The notes under the pieces: model-generated
Databases searched by the model: none
Seen by the model: the letters and a program-made list of their open reading frames with translations, nothing else
What the model was told of the DNA's origin: nothing
NCBI GenBank assembly: GCA_902588835.1
Contig: CACIQQ010000006.1
Coordinates: forward strand, 1 to 60,000
Origin: an uncultured Pelagibacteraceae bacterium
GTDB lineage: Bacteria > Pseudomonadota > Alphaproteobacteria > Pelagibacterales > Pelagibacteraceae
DNA length: 60,000 nt
Reading direction: 5' to 3'
Made by a program: the position numbers and the translations under genes
Shown here: positions 15,315-23,595 of the stretch, piece after piece
Position numbering within the stretch: the stretch's first letter is position 1
Layout: every line of letters starts with the position of its first letter

Positions 15315-16709
15315 ATGAGTAAAGAAAATAAATTAACTCCTGGGTTACCCCAGGGATTTGAAGATAGGTGGAATAAAAAATTACTTCTTAAAAAGAAACT
15401 TTTAAAAGTTATAGAGAATAATTTTATAAAATACGGGTTCGACCCTTTGGAAACTCCATCTTTTGAAATTGCAGAAAATATTGGATCCTTTCTCGCAGAG
15501 GACGAAAGTAATCCTATGTCTGATGTATTTTCTTTTAAAGATGGAACTAAAGATATTACCCTTCGTTATGATTTATCAAGTCCATTAGCGAGATTTGTTG
15601 CTCTAAACAATCAAGATCTTCCATCAATATATAAAAGATATGCAATCCAAAATGTTTTTAGAAATGAGAAAGCTGGAAATGCGCGATACAGGGAATTTAC
15701 GCAAGCAGATTGTGATATTGTAGGAAATGTTAACCCAGCTCAAGCGAATGCAGAATTATGTAATTTAATTGCAAGCACATTGTTGGAGTGTGGTTTAAAA
15801 ACAGATCAATTTATCATTAACGTCAGCAACAGAAAAATAATTCAAGGTATAATCAAAGATCTAAAGATTCCAGATACTAAACAGACTAAGGTTATGAGAG
15901 CTATAGACAAGCTTGATAAACCTGGTTTTGGATTAAGAGGTGTTGAGGATTTATTAAAAAAAGAGAGAAAAGATAAAAGTGGTGCAATTACAAAAGGTGC
16001 CAATCTAAGTGATGACCAAGTATCTAAGATTTTAGATTTTTTAAAGATTAATGATTTGAGTAAACTTAAACAAAATTTTAAAAATCCTTTAACACAAGAG
16101 GGAATTAAAGAATTAGAAGATCTTCTAGAAATTTTAAAATTTGGAAATTATTCTGGTCAAATTAAAACTAATTTTGCAATTGTAAGAGGTCTTGCATATT
16201 ATGATGGTTTTTGTGTTGAAACTAATCTTAGTTTTAAAGCAAAAAATAACAAAGGCAAGGAAGTAGATATTGGAAGCATTTGCTCTGGAGGACAATACAA
16301 TAAATTAATATCTAGATTTAAGGGAGTAGATATACCTGGTACAGGTGTAAGTATTGGTGTTGATAGATTGTTATTTGCGATGATGCAATTAAACCCAGAA
16401 ATCAATGAACAAAAGCCGGTTATTATTTGTGTGATGGATGGAAAATATTTGAAAAATTATTACGAAATTTTAGAAACTTTGAGAAAAAATAATATTAATT
16501 CAGAAATCTTTTTAGACAGTAAAAAAAATCTCGGGAAACAATTAACTTATGCCAATAAAAAAGGGTGTCCGGTTGCTGTAATTTGTGGGGAAAATGAATT
16601 TAAAGATAACAACATCACCTTGAAAAATCTTCTTGGGGTCAAAGGAGAAAATAATCAAGTTACATTTTCAAAAGAAAATTTAATCAATGAAATCAAAAAA
16701 TTTATCTGA
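15315..16709 (+). CDS. hisS: Histidyl-tRNA synthetase (divergent alphaproteobacterial type)
   Basis: Charges tRNA-His. I chose the ATG at 15315 (MSKENKLTPGLPQGFEDR, 464 residues) because the longer frame would read through tRNA-His. Class II motifs are visible: motif 2 around AIQNVFRNEKAGNARYREFTQ, with RYDLSSPLARFVA before it, and motif 3 around GTGVSIGVDRL. The sequence GFEDRWNKK...YGFDPLETPSFE follows the longer divergent HisRS form of many alphaproteobacteria, which recognises A73 tRNA-His. It overlaps hisZ by 23 bases. No Shine-Dalgarno sequence fits in the 6-base gap after the tRNA. Confidence 0.94.
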   Translation: MSKENKLTPGLPQGFEDRWNKKLLLKKKLLKVIENNFIKYGFDPLETPSFEIAENIGSFLAEDESNPMSDVFSFKDGTKDITLRYDLSSPLARFVALNNQDLPSIYKRYAIQNVFRNEKAGNARYREFTQADCDIVGNVNPAQANAELCNLIASTLLECGLKTDQFIINVSNRKIIQGIIKDLKIPDTKQTKVMRAIDKLDKPGFGLRGVEDLLKKERKDKSGAITKGANLSDDQVSKILDFLKINDLSKLKQNFKNPLTQEGIKELEDLLEILKFGNYSGQIKTNFAIVRGLAYYDGFCVETNLSFKAKNNKGKEVDIGSICSGGQYNKLISRFKGVDIPGTGVSIGVDRLLFAMMQLNPEINEQKPVIICVMDGKYLKNYYEILETLRKNNINSEIFLDSKKNLGKQLTYANKKGCPVAVICGENEFKDNNITLKNLLGVKGENNQVTFSKENLINEIKKFI

Positions 16710-17736
16710 AAAAATTCTTAGATCTGTAAAATCTAAAGGATTTAAATACATTGAATTACCATCCGTAATTGAAGCTAATCACATAGTTCAAAGATCAGGC
16801 GAAAATTTTAGAAAGTTTATCTTTTCGTTTATCGATCAAAATGGAAGCGAGTTATGTTTAAGACCGGATTTAACAATAGTTTCTTGCCTTAGGTACCTTG
16901 AAAACAATCTTAAAACTAAAGAAAAAATATTTTATAGTGGTCAGGCATATAGAAAATCAAATAATAAAAAAGACTCAATTATTAGAGACCAAATTGGATT
17001 TGAAATTATTGGTTCAAAAGATGAGAAAAAAGATGATAAAGAAATAATTGATACTTCTCTTAAATCAATAAAAAACTTAAAGTATTCTACAGGCACATTG
17101 ACAATAGGGAATGTGGAAATATTTAATCTTTTAATCTCAAAATTGGATATCCCTAAGAGATGGAAGTTGAGACTTTCAAGACATTTTTGGAGAGAAAGCT
17201 ATTTCAATGACTTGCTTAAAAGATTAGAGACAAACTCAGATGTTGATCCAACAATTGTAGAGGTTGATAAAAAACATTATTTGAAAATGACCAAAGAAAA
17301 CAAGACATCAATAATTGCTGGTAGATCCATTGATGAAATTTTAAAGAGGTTTGATAAAAAGATTAAAGACCCAAGACGCCCAAGCAAGGGTAGAAATGTT
17401 TCTAAAATTATTAGAGAGTTTTTAAAGATCAAATGTCCAATCAATAAAGCAGCACAGGAATTAAATAAATTTTTTAAAAAAAATAAAATTAATCTAGCAG
17501 TCGATCAAAAATATTTTCCATTATCAAATAAAAAAATTTCAAAGCTTAATGTAATTTTTTCAACTGCCTTTGGAAGACAACTCGAATACTACACAGGCAT
17601 GGTGTTTAAAATTGACATTAAATCAAAAAATAAAATTAAAAATATATTTAATGGTGGAAGATATGATCAATTAATTTCTGATTTAGGATCAAAAAAAAAA
17701 GTGCCAGCTGTTGGGGCAGCGATAAACTTAAAGTAA
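16687..17736 (+). CDS. hisZ: ATP phosphoribosyltransferase regulatory subunit HisZ
   Basis: A 349-residue catalytically inactive HisRS-like protein that partners short-form HisG. It keeps the class II fold (LCLRPDLTI, SGQAYRK and AFGRQLEYYTGMVFKI, GGRYDQLI) but lacks the HisRS anticodon-binding end. The gene lies between hisS and a short hisG, the standard operon, with 23 bases of overlap upstream and 3 bases to hisG. Together they form the regulated first enzyme of histidine synthesis. Confidence 0.93.
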   Translation: MKSKNLSEKILRSVKSKGFKYIELPSVIEANHIVQRSGENFRKFIFSFIDQNGSELCLRPDLTIVSCLRYLENNLKTKEKIFYSGQAYRKSNNKKDSIIRDQIGFEIIGSKDEKKDDKEIIDTSLKSIKNLKYSTGTLTIGNVEIFNLLISKLDIPKRWKLRLSRHFWRESYFNDLLKRLETNSDVDPTIVEVDKKHYLKMTKENKTSIIAGRSIDEILKRFDKKIKDPRRPSKGRNVSKIIREFLKIKCPINKAAQELNKFFKKNKINLAVDQKYFPLSNKKISKLNVIFSTAFGRQLEYYTGMVFKIDIKSKNKIKNIFNGGRYDQLISDLGSKKKVPAVGAAINLK

Positions 17737-17739
17737 ATT

Positions 17740-18423
17740 ATGAAAAATACAATTAACATAGGTATACCAAGCAAAGGCAGATTAAGGAAAGACGTTTTAA
17801 AGATTTTTAAAAGAAAAAAACTAAAACTTATTTCAGAAAGAGGGGAAAGGGATCTCATTGGATCAATTAAAAATAAAAAAAATTTAAAAATATTATATTT
17901 ACATGCTAGAGAGATCATAGAAAGACTAGGGGATAGTTCTCTAGATATAGGTTTTTCTGGTTTTGACTTATTTAAAGAAAGTGAATTTAATACACAAAAA
18001 AAAATAAACCTTGTTAAAAAATACGATTTTGGAAAAGCAAATCTGGTTGTTGCTATTCCTGATCCGTGGATTGATGTTCAAACAGTTGCAGACTTAGAAG
18101 AAATTGCGTTTGAATTTAGAGATAAAAAAAAGAAAAGACTTAGAGTTGCAACTAAATATCCCAATCTGACTAGAGACTTCTTGTTTTCAAAAGGTGTAAC
18201 TCAATTTCAAATTGTCGAAAGTTTGGGCGCTACGGAAGTTTATCCTTTTACTGGTTCAGCAAATTTGATTTCTGACATCACCTCTACTGGGAAAACGATT
18301 AAAAGTAATAATTTACGTATACTTAAAGATGGTGAAATTTTGAAATCTCAGGCCTGTGTTTTTTCATCAAAAAAAAGTTTTTCAAAAAAAGGTTTAAAAA
18401 ATATTATTAAGTTATTTTCTTAG
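17740..18423 (+). CDS. hisG: ATP phosphoribosyltransferase, short form
   Basis: Condenses ATP with PRPP, the first step of histidine synthesis. It begins IGIPSKGRL and at 227 residues lacks the C-terminal regulatory domain of long HisG, so it needs HisZ for activity and feedback control. The PRPP-loop region is visible near ATEVYPFTGSANLISDIT. It ends the hisS-hisZ-hisG operon. The last 12 bases overlap a small opposite-strand frame. Confidence 0.95.
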   Translation: MKNTINIGIPSKGRLRKDVLKIFKRKKLKLISERGERDLIGSIKNKKNLKILYLHAREIIERLGDSSLDIGFSGFDLFKESEFNTQKKINLVKKYDFGKANLVVAIPDPWIDVQTVADLEEIAFEFRDKKKKRLRVATKYPNLTRDFLFSKGVTQFQIVESLGATEVYPFTGSANLISDITSTGKTIKSNNLRILKDGEILKSQACVFSSKKSFSKKGLKNIIKLFS

Positions 18424-18543
18424 CAACAAGTCCTTAAGATAGATAAGAATAATTTTAATTACATCTAAATTTCTTAAAGTTGCATAAACAGCTATTAAAA
18501 CACCTACTATAATTATTAATTTAAAGGTTAATTGAAATTCCAT
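18412..18543 (-). CDS. Small putative membrane protein
   Basis: A 43-residue frame on the minus strand, MEFQLTFKLIIIVGVLIAVYA and on, with one strong hydrophobic helix (about residues 6-22) and a basic amphipathic tail ending in Lys. It overlaps the last 12 bases of hisG and fills most of the hisG-rmuC gap. The membrane-helix pattern argues for a real gene, but no family is recognised and the ribosome-binding site is weak. Confidence 0.45.
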   Translation of the reverse strand: MEFQLTFKLIIIVGVLIAVYATLRNLDVIKIILIYLKDLLLRK

Positions 18544-18634
18544 TATTTTAATTAGTTATATAACAATTTCATTTGTTTTTTTAATCTTTTTACTTGTATA
18601 CTTTGATAAAATAGGAATATTCATAATTGATAGC

Positions 18635-19690
18635 ATGCAAGATTCGATATTATATTTAATTTTAGTTTTAATGGTAATAATAATTTATCTATTAATTGCT
18701 CAGAGGAGAAATAAATCGGAACCAAAAGATAATTCTCAAGAAATTAATAATTTAAGGGATAGTATTAATAGTTCATTTAATACAATGAGCGCATCTTTTA
18801 ACAGTTTATCTAAAGATGTCACAAGAGATATGACTCAGACACTAACATCAGTAAATCAAAAAGTTGAAGCATTTAATATGCAGGTAAAAGATTTAAATGA
18901 AAGCCAGAGAGGCATAAACAAGATACTTGCAGGGGTGAAAAAATTTGGAACATTAGCTGAATTTAGTTTAGGATCTTTATTAGAGGATTTGTTACCAGCT
19001 TCACAATATTTGTCTAATGTTAAAATGAAAGAAGATACGAGTGAAAATGTTGAGTTTGCTATCAAACTTAAAGAGGATGTGCTTGTACCAGTAGATAGTC
19101 ATTTTCCTGTAGATAAATTTAAAGCCATAGAGGATGCATTTAAAGATGAGGATAAAAAGGCCGCTGCTGATGCAAGAAAAAATTTAGCAAAAGCTTTTAG
19201 GGACAAAGCAAAATCAGTTAATGATAAATATATAAACCCTCCTAAAACTACAGACTTCGCAATTGTTTATGCTCCAACAGAAAGTTTATTTTCAGAATTA
19301 AGCTCTTACCAAGACCCTGTTAATAAAGAGTTGTTGACACAAGAAATAATGAAAAAGTATAAAGTTGTAATTTTAGGACCAAATACTCTCTCAGCTTATT
19401 TGCAATCTCTTCATATGGGATTTCAAACTTTGAAAGTTCAAAAGCACGCAACAGAAATCTATGATCATTTAAAAACAATCAGCACTAGATTTTCAACCCA
19501 TTTCGATAATATTTATAAATTAAGAAAAAAATTAGAGGAGGCCATGACAGTTGTTGACAGTTTTGGAAAAGATGCCAGATCTATTACGCGAACACTAGAA
19601 AATATAAAAGATCCAGAGCAGATTGAAAGGGCTATCAATACAGAAAATGTAGAAAAGCTAAGTAAACAACCCAAACAAGCTAAAAACTAA
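18635..19690 (+). CDS. rmuC: RmuC-family DNA recombination protein
   Basis: 351 residues with an N-terminal membrane helix (about 4-21), a coiled-coil stretch (about 35-95), then the RmuC nuclease-like core: EFSLGSLLEDLLPASQYLSNV, VEFAIKLKEDVLVPVDSHFPVDKF and FAIVYAPTESLFSEL. RmuC limits inversions at repeats in E. coli and has a PD-(D/E)XK-like fold. Two exonuclease-type genes follow on the same strand. Confidence 0.92.
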   Translation: MQDSILYLILVLMVIIIYLLIAQRRNKSEPKDNSQEINNLRDSINSSFNTMSASFNSLSKDVTRDMTQTLTSVNQKVEAFNMQVKDLNESQRGINKILAGVKKFGTLAEFSLGSLLEDLLPASQYLSNVKMKEDTSENVEFAIKLKEDVLVPVDSHFPVDKFKAIEDAFKDEDKKAAADARKNLAKAFRDKAKSVNDKYINPPKTTDFAIVYAPTESLFSELSSYQDPVNKELLTQEIMKKYKVVILGPNTLSAYLQSLHMGFQTLKVQKHATEIYDHLKTISTRFSTHFDNIYKLRKKLEEAMTVVDSFGKDARSITRTLENIKDPEQIERAINTENVEKLSKQPKQAKN

Positions 19691-19726
19691 TTCATTTCAA
19701 ATTAAAAAACAAATATAACAGCTCAA

Positions 19727-20410
19727 ATGGAATGGAATAAAAAATTTAATTATCCAAGTTCTACTCGAGCATTAATTCAAGGAAAAAGGCACTACTCTTT
19801 AGATGGATCTAACTTACCTTCTGTTACAACCATACTTTCAGCAACAAAAAGTGAAGAGGACAAAGCTGCATTAGCTGCATGGAAGGAAAGAGTTGGAAAG
19901 CTTGAGGCAGATAGAATCAAAAAAGAAGCATCAAGTAGGGGTAGTTCAATTCACAAGTTTATTGAAGAGTTTCTACATGGAAAGCTTAATCAAGATTTAA
20001 TTGATAATAACAATCACTCAAAAAAAATGGCAGAAGAAATTATAGATAATGGTCTAAAAAATAAACTAACAGAAGTTTGGGGTGCTGAAGCAACACTATA
20101 TTATCCTAACAAATATGCTGGCACAGCTGACTGCATAGGTGTTTATGAAGGTAGAGAGACAATTTTAGATTTTAAACAAAGTAATAAACCGAAAAAGAAA
20201 GAGTATATTGAAGACTATTTTTTACAAATAGGGGCCTATTCATTAGCGCATAACACAGTTTATAACTCCAATATCACACAGGGAGTTGTTTTGATGTGTA
20301 CAGTAGACAGACTATTTCAAGATTTTAAAATTGAAGGTAATGAACTTTTAGATTATCAAAGTAAATTTCTTGAGAGAGTTGAAAAATTTTACAACCTTTT
20401 TGTCAAATGA
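19727..20410 (+). CDS. PD-(D/E)XK exonuclease, MGME1/phage type
   Basis: 227 residues. The start SLDGSNLPSVTTILSATKSEED and RGSSIHKF (His76) resemble exonucleases of T4-like marine phages and mitochondrial MGME1. The catalytic core is visible: AGTAD (Asp135), ILDFKQSNK (Asp148, Lys150) and LQIGAYSLAH (Gln167). The family degrades or trims single-stranded DNA ends and flaps. It sits 36 bases after rmuC and 54 bases before an exonuclease I-like gene, suggesting work in DNA end processing. The phage-like pattern raises the possibility of old transfer, although base use matches the neighbours. Confidence 0.8.
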   Translation: MEWNKKFNYPSSTRALIQGKRHYSLDGSNLPSVTTILSATKSEEDKAALAAWKERVGKLEADRIKKEASSRGSSIHKFIEEFLHGKLNQDLIDNNNHSKKMAEEIIDNGLKNKLTEVWGAEATLYYPNKYAGTADCIGVYEGRETILDFKQSNKPKKKEYIEDYFLQIGAYSLAHNTVYNSNITQGVVLMCTVDRLFQDFKIEGNELLDYQSKFLERVEKFYNLFVK

Positions 20411-20464
20411 AATTGACAAATTATTAAATTAATATACTAACAAATTTACTTGCTACTTGTTTAG

Positions 20465-21946
20465 ATGCGAGATCATATCCTCTTCACAAAAAGCATTAAA
20501 ATAAAAGGAAAAAAATTGAATATTGTTATTTGGGATATTGAGTCATCAAGTTCATCTACTGATTTTGGTAGCATAATTGAGATTGGAGGAATATTGGTTG
20601 ATGAAAACTTTAAAGAAAAAGATAGATTTAATCTAAGATGTAGACTACCCGAAGGTGAAATACCTCAGTGTATGGCGCTGCTCGTTAATAAAACAAACGT
20701 AGATTTGCTAACAAAAACAAACCTAAGCCATTATCAGATGTTAAATCAAGTTGAAGCAATTTTTAAAAAGTGGAGTCCCGCAATATTCATGGGATGGTCA
20801 AACATAGGTTTTGATGATGAAATGATTAGAAAAGAGTTTTTTAAGGGTATTAGATACCCCTACATTACTAATGCCTCACCAAACAAAAGACATGATGGAC
20901 TAAATATAGCAAGAGGTGCTTTTGCTATTGATAATAAAATATTAAACACTGAAATTAACGAAAAGGGTAATGCAGTAATGAAATTAGAATCTTTAGCAAG
21001 AATGAATGGTTTTGAATCTGGAGGAGCACATAGTGCAATTTTTGATGCTGAGCTCACACTTAAAGTACTAGGCTTAATTAAGAAAAAACAGCCAGAAACA
21101 TGGAACGATTTTTTAAAAACTGCAAATAAGTTAGACACAGAAACAATTATTAAAAAAGAAAAGATTATTACTTTAAATGAGTATTTCTATGGAAAATCAA
21201 GACTTTACCTTTGTGCTCCTCTCCACCCGAAATTTTGTACCCACCCGATATATCAGTGGGGCCAAGCAGTCGACCTAAGGGTTGATGTAGAGCCTCTTCT
21301 TAAAATGTCGATCAATGATTTGAAAGCTGAGATGAAAAAATCACCCAAATTTTTAAGAACTATCAGATCAAATAAAGCACCTATAATTTTGGATAAAAAA
21401 TTTGGTATGGATGTTGAACCCTATAATGCAATAGATAAAAACATACTGGTAAAAAGAGCTGAATTAGTAAACAGTAACGAAAAGTTTTCTGAAAATATAT
21501 TAACCGCTTTAAGAGAAATTGCTGAAGAAAAAGAACAATCAAAATCTCAAGAAGATATACTACCAGAAGAGAGCATATACAAAAAGTTCACTCCAAACAA
21601 AGATACAAATTTATTCTCAAAATGGCATGAGGCATCTTGGTCAGATAAACTAAGATTGCTGGATAAATTTGAGGATGAAAGACTTGTTGGATTTGGCAAA
21701 AAAATAATATTTCAAGAAGCTCCACATGTTCTGCCCGAATCTATTTTAAAACAGGTGAAGCGAGATATAGCTAAGAGAATTCTTAGTGATAAAAAAGAAA
21801 AGTGGTGGACTTGCAAAGAATTTTATTTTGAGTGCGACAATTTAAGAGATAAGTTTACTAATGAAAATGATGAGAAAAATCTCAAATTTTTGGACCAACT
21901 AAATAATTTTGTAATGTCCATTGAGAAGAAATATCAAAATGTTTAA
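20465..21946 (+). CDS. sbcB: Exodeoxyribonuclease I-like 3'-5' exonuclease
   Basis: 493 residues. The N-terminal DEDDh domain has WDIES (Asp24, Glu26), GWSNIGFDDEM (Asp117/118) and AHSAIFDAE (His189, Asp194), matching E. coli ExoI in order and spacing. The C-terminal half keeps the ExoI SH3-like and helical region (KKSPKFLRTIRSNKAP). ExoI digests single-stranded DNA 3'-5' in recombination and mismatch repair. The first ATG puts about 18 residues before the nuclease strand. I use sbcB as the closest name; orthology is likely, not proven. Confidence 0.85.
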   Translation: MRDHILFTKSIKIKGKKLNIVIWDIESSSSSTDFGSIIEIGGILVDENFKEKDRFNLRCRLPEGEIPQCMALLVNKTNVDLLTKTNLSHYQMLNQVEAIFKKWSPAIFMGWSNIGFDDEMIRKEFFKGIRYPYITNASPNKRHDGLNIARGAFAIDNKILNTEINEKGNAVMKLESLARMNGFESGGAHSAIFDAELTLKVLGLIKKKQPETWNDFLKTANKLDTETIIKKEKIITLNEYFYGKSRLYLCAPLHPKFCTHPIYQWGQAVDLRVDVEPLLKMSINDLKAEMKKSPKFLRTIRSNKAPIILDKKFGMDVEPYNAIDKNILVKRAELVNSNEKFSENILTALREIAEEKEQSKSQEDILPEESIYKKFTPNKDTNLFSKWHEASWSDKLRLLDKFEDERLVGFGKKIIFQEAPHVLPESILKQVKRDIAKRILSDKKEKWWTCKEFYFECDNLRDKFTNENDEKNLKFLDQLNNFVMSIEKKYQNV

Positions 21947-22012
21947 TGTGGATAAAATAGATTTTAATCATTTTGGGCTTGAATATAAATCTAATCTTTA
22001 TATATAAATATT

Positions 22013-22330
22013 ATGGCTACTGTAAACGTAACAGATGAAAACTTTGAGTCAGAAGTTATTAAGGCTAGCAAACCAGTTATAGTTGACTTCTGGGCAGAGT
22101 GGTGTGGACCTTGTAAACAAATTGGACCAATCTTAGAAGAAATTTCTAATGAGATGTCTGATGTTGTAATTGCCAAACACAATATTGATAATGAACCCAA
22201 CACTCCAACAAAATACGGAATTAGAGGTATACCAACTATGCTTTTATTTTCTGGTGGAGAATTGAAAGCAACAAAAGTTGGAGCTACCACTAAATCTAAT
22301 ATTGTTTCTTGGATTAAAGAAAATACTTAA
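22013..22330 (+). CDS. trxA: Thioredoxin
   Basis: 105 residues with the redox motif WCGPC (Cys31, Cys34), FWAEW before it and the cis-proline segment GIPTM. Reduces disulfides in cytoplasmic proteins such as ribonucleotide reductase. It has its own upstream gap of 66 bases with TTGAAT and TATATA boxes. Its end overlaps the convergent folC by 4 bases. Confidence 0.97.
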   Translation: MATVNVTDENFESEVIKASKPVIVDFWAEWCGPCKQIGPILEEISNEMSDVVIAKHNIDNEPNTPTKYGIRGIPTMLLFSGGELKATKVGATTKSNIVSWIKENT

Positions 22331-23595
22331 TTTAAATTTAGAACTTCCCCAATTAAATAAAGTGATCCTGTAACTAAAGTAATAGTGTTAATATCCTTTG
22401 AGTTTAAATGAATTGCACCATCGATACTATCTGAAATTTTTAACTTAAAATTGAGATTACTTATCTTTTCTTTAAATTCATTTTTAGAAATCCCTCCATC
22501 CTGATTAGGAATATCAATTAAAGTAACTGAATTAACTAGACCCTCAAAAGATTTCATAAATTTTTGATGTTCCTTATCTTTCATCATAGCTACAACGAGA
22601 TTAACTTTTTGATTTTGGTTTTTAATCCAGTTTGCAATAACATAACTGCTTGAAATATTATGGCCTCCATCAACTACCAATCTATTGTTACCTGCAATTT
22701 TTTTTAATTTTCCTGACTTTATTTCCTGCAATCTTCCTTTAAGAGAGATATTTTGAATACCTGATTTGATATCTTGATCTTTAACGTTAAATATTTTTCT
22801 AGACGCTGCAATTGAAGTACTAATATTATAAAGTTGATGGTCTCCTAGAATATTGGGTTCTGGTAATATCAATTCACCAATATCATCTTGGTATTGAATG
22901 AAGCTATTATATGATCTTGAGATATTGAAGTTTTTTCCAAAAAAATATTTATTTGATGTATTTTGATTTAACGATTCTTCCACTTTTTTACCAATCTCAT
23001 CATTCACCTGTTTGTTTATAAAAATATTAGAGTTTAAAAGTTTACAAGTTTTTTCATGTATAACTCCATCAATACTCTTATTTTCTAACCATTGAAAATG
23101 ATCGTTATGTATTACACCAATTAATGTCATTAAATTTTTTTTAAAAACATTGGTACTATCGAATTGGTGAAATAATCCAGCTTCGATTATATTGATATTA
23201 TTTTTAAAGCTTTCTGCATATTTTAAAAAGGCACAAGTAAGAATTTCGAATACCGTCGCGTTATCATCTCCTAATACTTTTTCTGTATCTTCTAATAGTT
23301 TAAAAAGATTTTCTTCATCAATTTCATTATCATTAAATACAAAACGTTCAGTGTAAGATTGAAGATGTGGGGAGGTATACATATTACACTTTAATCCAGC
23401 TTGATTAAGAATTGCCTTTAAACTGTATGACATACTTGCCTTAGCATTCGTTCCTACTACAGTGACTATATTTTTAAGTTTCTCTTGAGGGTTTCCAAGT
23501 TTTTTTAAAAGATTAAAAGTTCGACCCAGGGAAAGGTCTAATTTCTTTTTATGATGCTTCTCTAGTTCCGATATTATATTCTGGAGTTTGTTCAT
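22327..23595 (-). CDS. folC: Folylpolyglutamate / dihydrofolate synthase
   Basis: Adds glutamate to dihydropteroate and folates using ATP. 422 residues with FolC layout: LDLSLGRTF, the P-loop, SPHLQSYTERF, an EK pair near HEKTCKL and VVDGGHN. The P-loop reads GTNAKAS (48-54) where the family is nearly always GTNGKGS: the ATP-binding Lys52 is kept but both flanking Gly are Ala. The ATG is inside accD, overlapping it by 47 bases; N-terminal alignment to other FolC supports this start. Confidence 0.92.
   Translation of the reverse strand: MNKLQNIISELEKHHKKKLDLSLGRTFNLLKKLGNPQEKLKNIVTVVGTNAKASMSYSLKAILNQAGLKCNMYTSPHLQSYTERFVFNDNEIDEENLFKLLEDTEKVLGDDNATVFEILTCAFLKYAESFKNNINIIEAGLFHQFDSTNVFKKNLMTLIGVIHNDHFQWLENKSIDGVIHEKTCKLLNSNIFINKQVNDEIGKKVEESLNQNTSNKYFFGKNFNISRSYNSFIQYQDDIGELILPEPNILGDHQLYNISTSIAASRKIFNVKDQDIKSGIQNISLKGRLQEIKSGKLKKIAGNNRLVVDGGHNISSSYVIANWIKNQNQKVNLVVAMMKDKEHQKFMKSFEGLVNSVTLIDIPNQDGGISKNEFKEKISNLNFKLKISDSIDGAIHLNSKDINTITLVTGSLYLIGEVLNLN

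Noticed and set aside
20413-20438. Promoter before sbcB (TTGACA and TATACT)
   Set aside because: The spacing is only 14 bases, too short for a normal sigma70 promoter.
22013-22330. Thioredoxin as part of the exonuclease cluster, like the phage T7 polymerase processivity factor
   Set aside because: It has its own upstream gap and an ordinary thioredoxin sequence; the adjacency is not evidence of a shared role.
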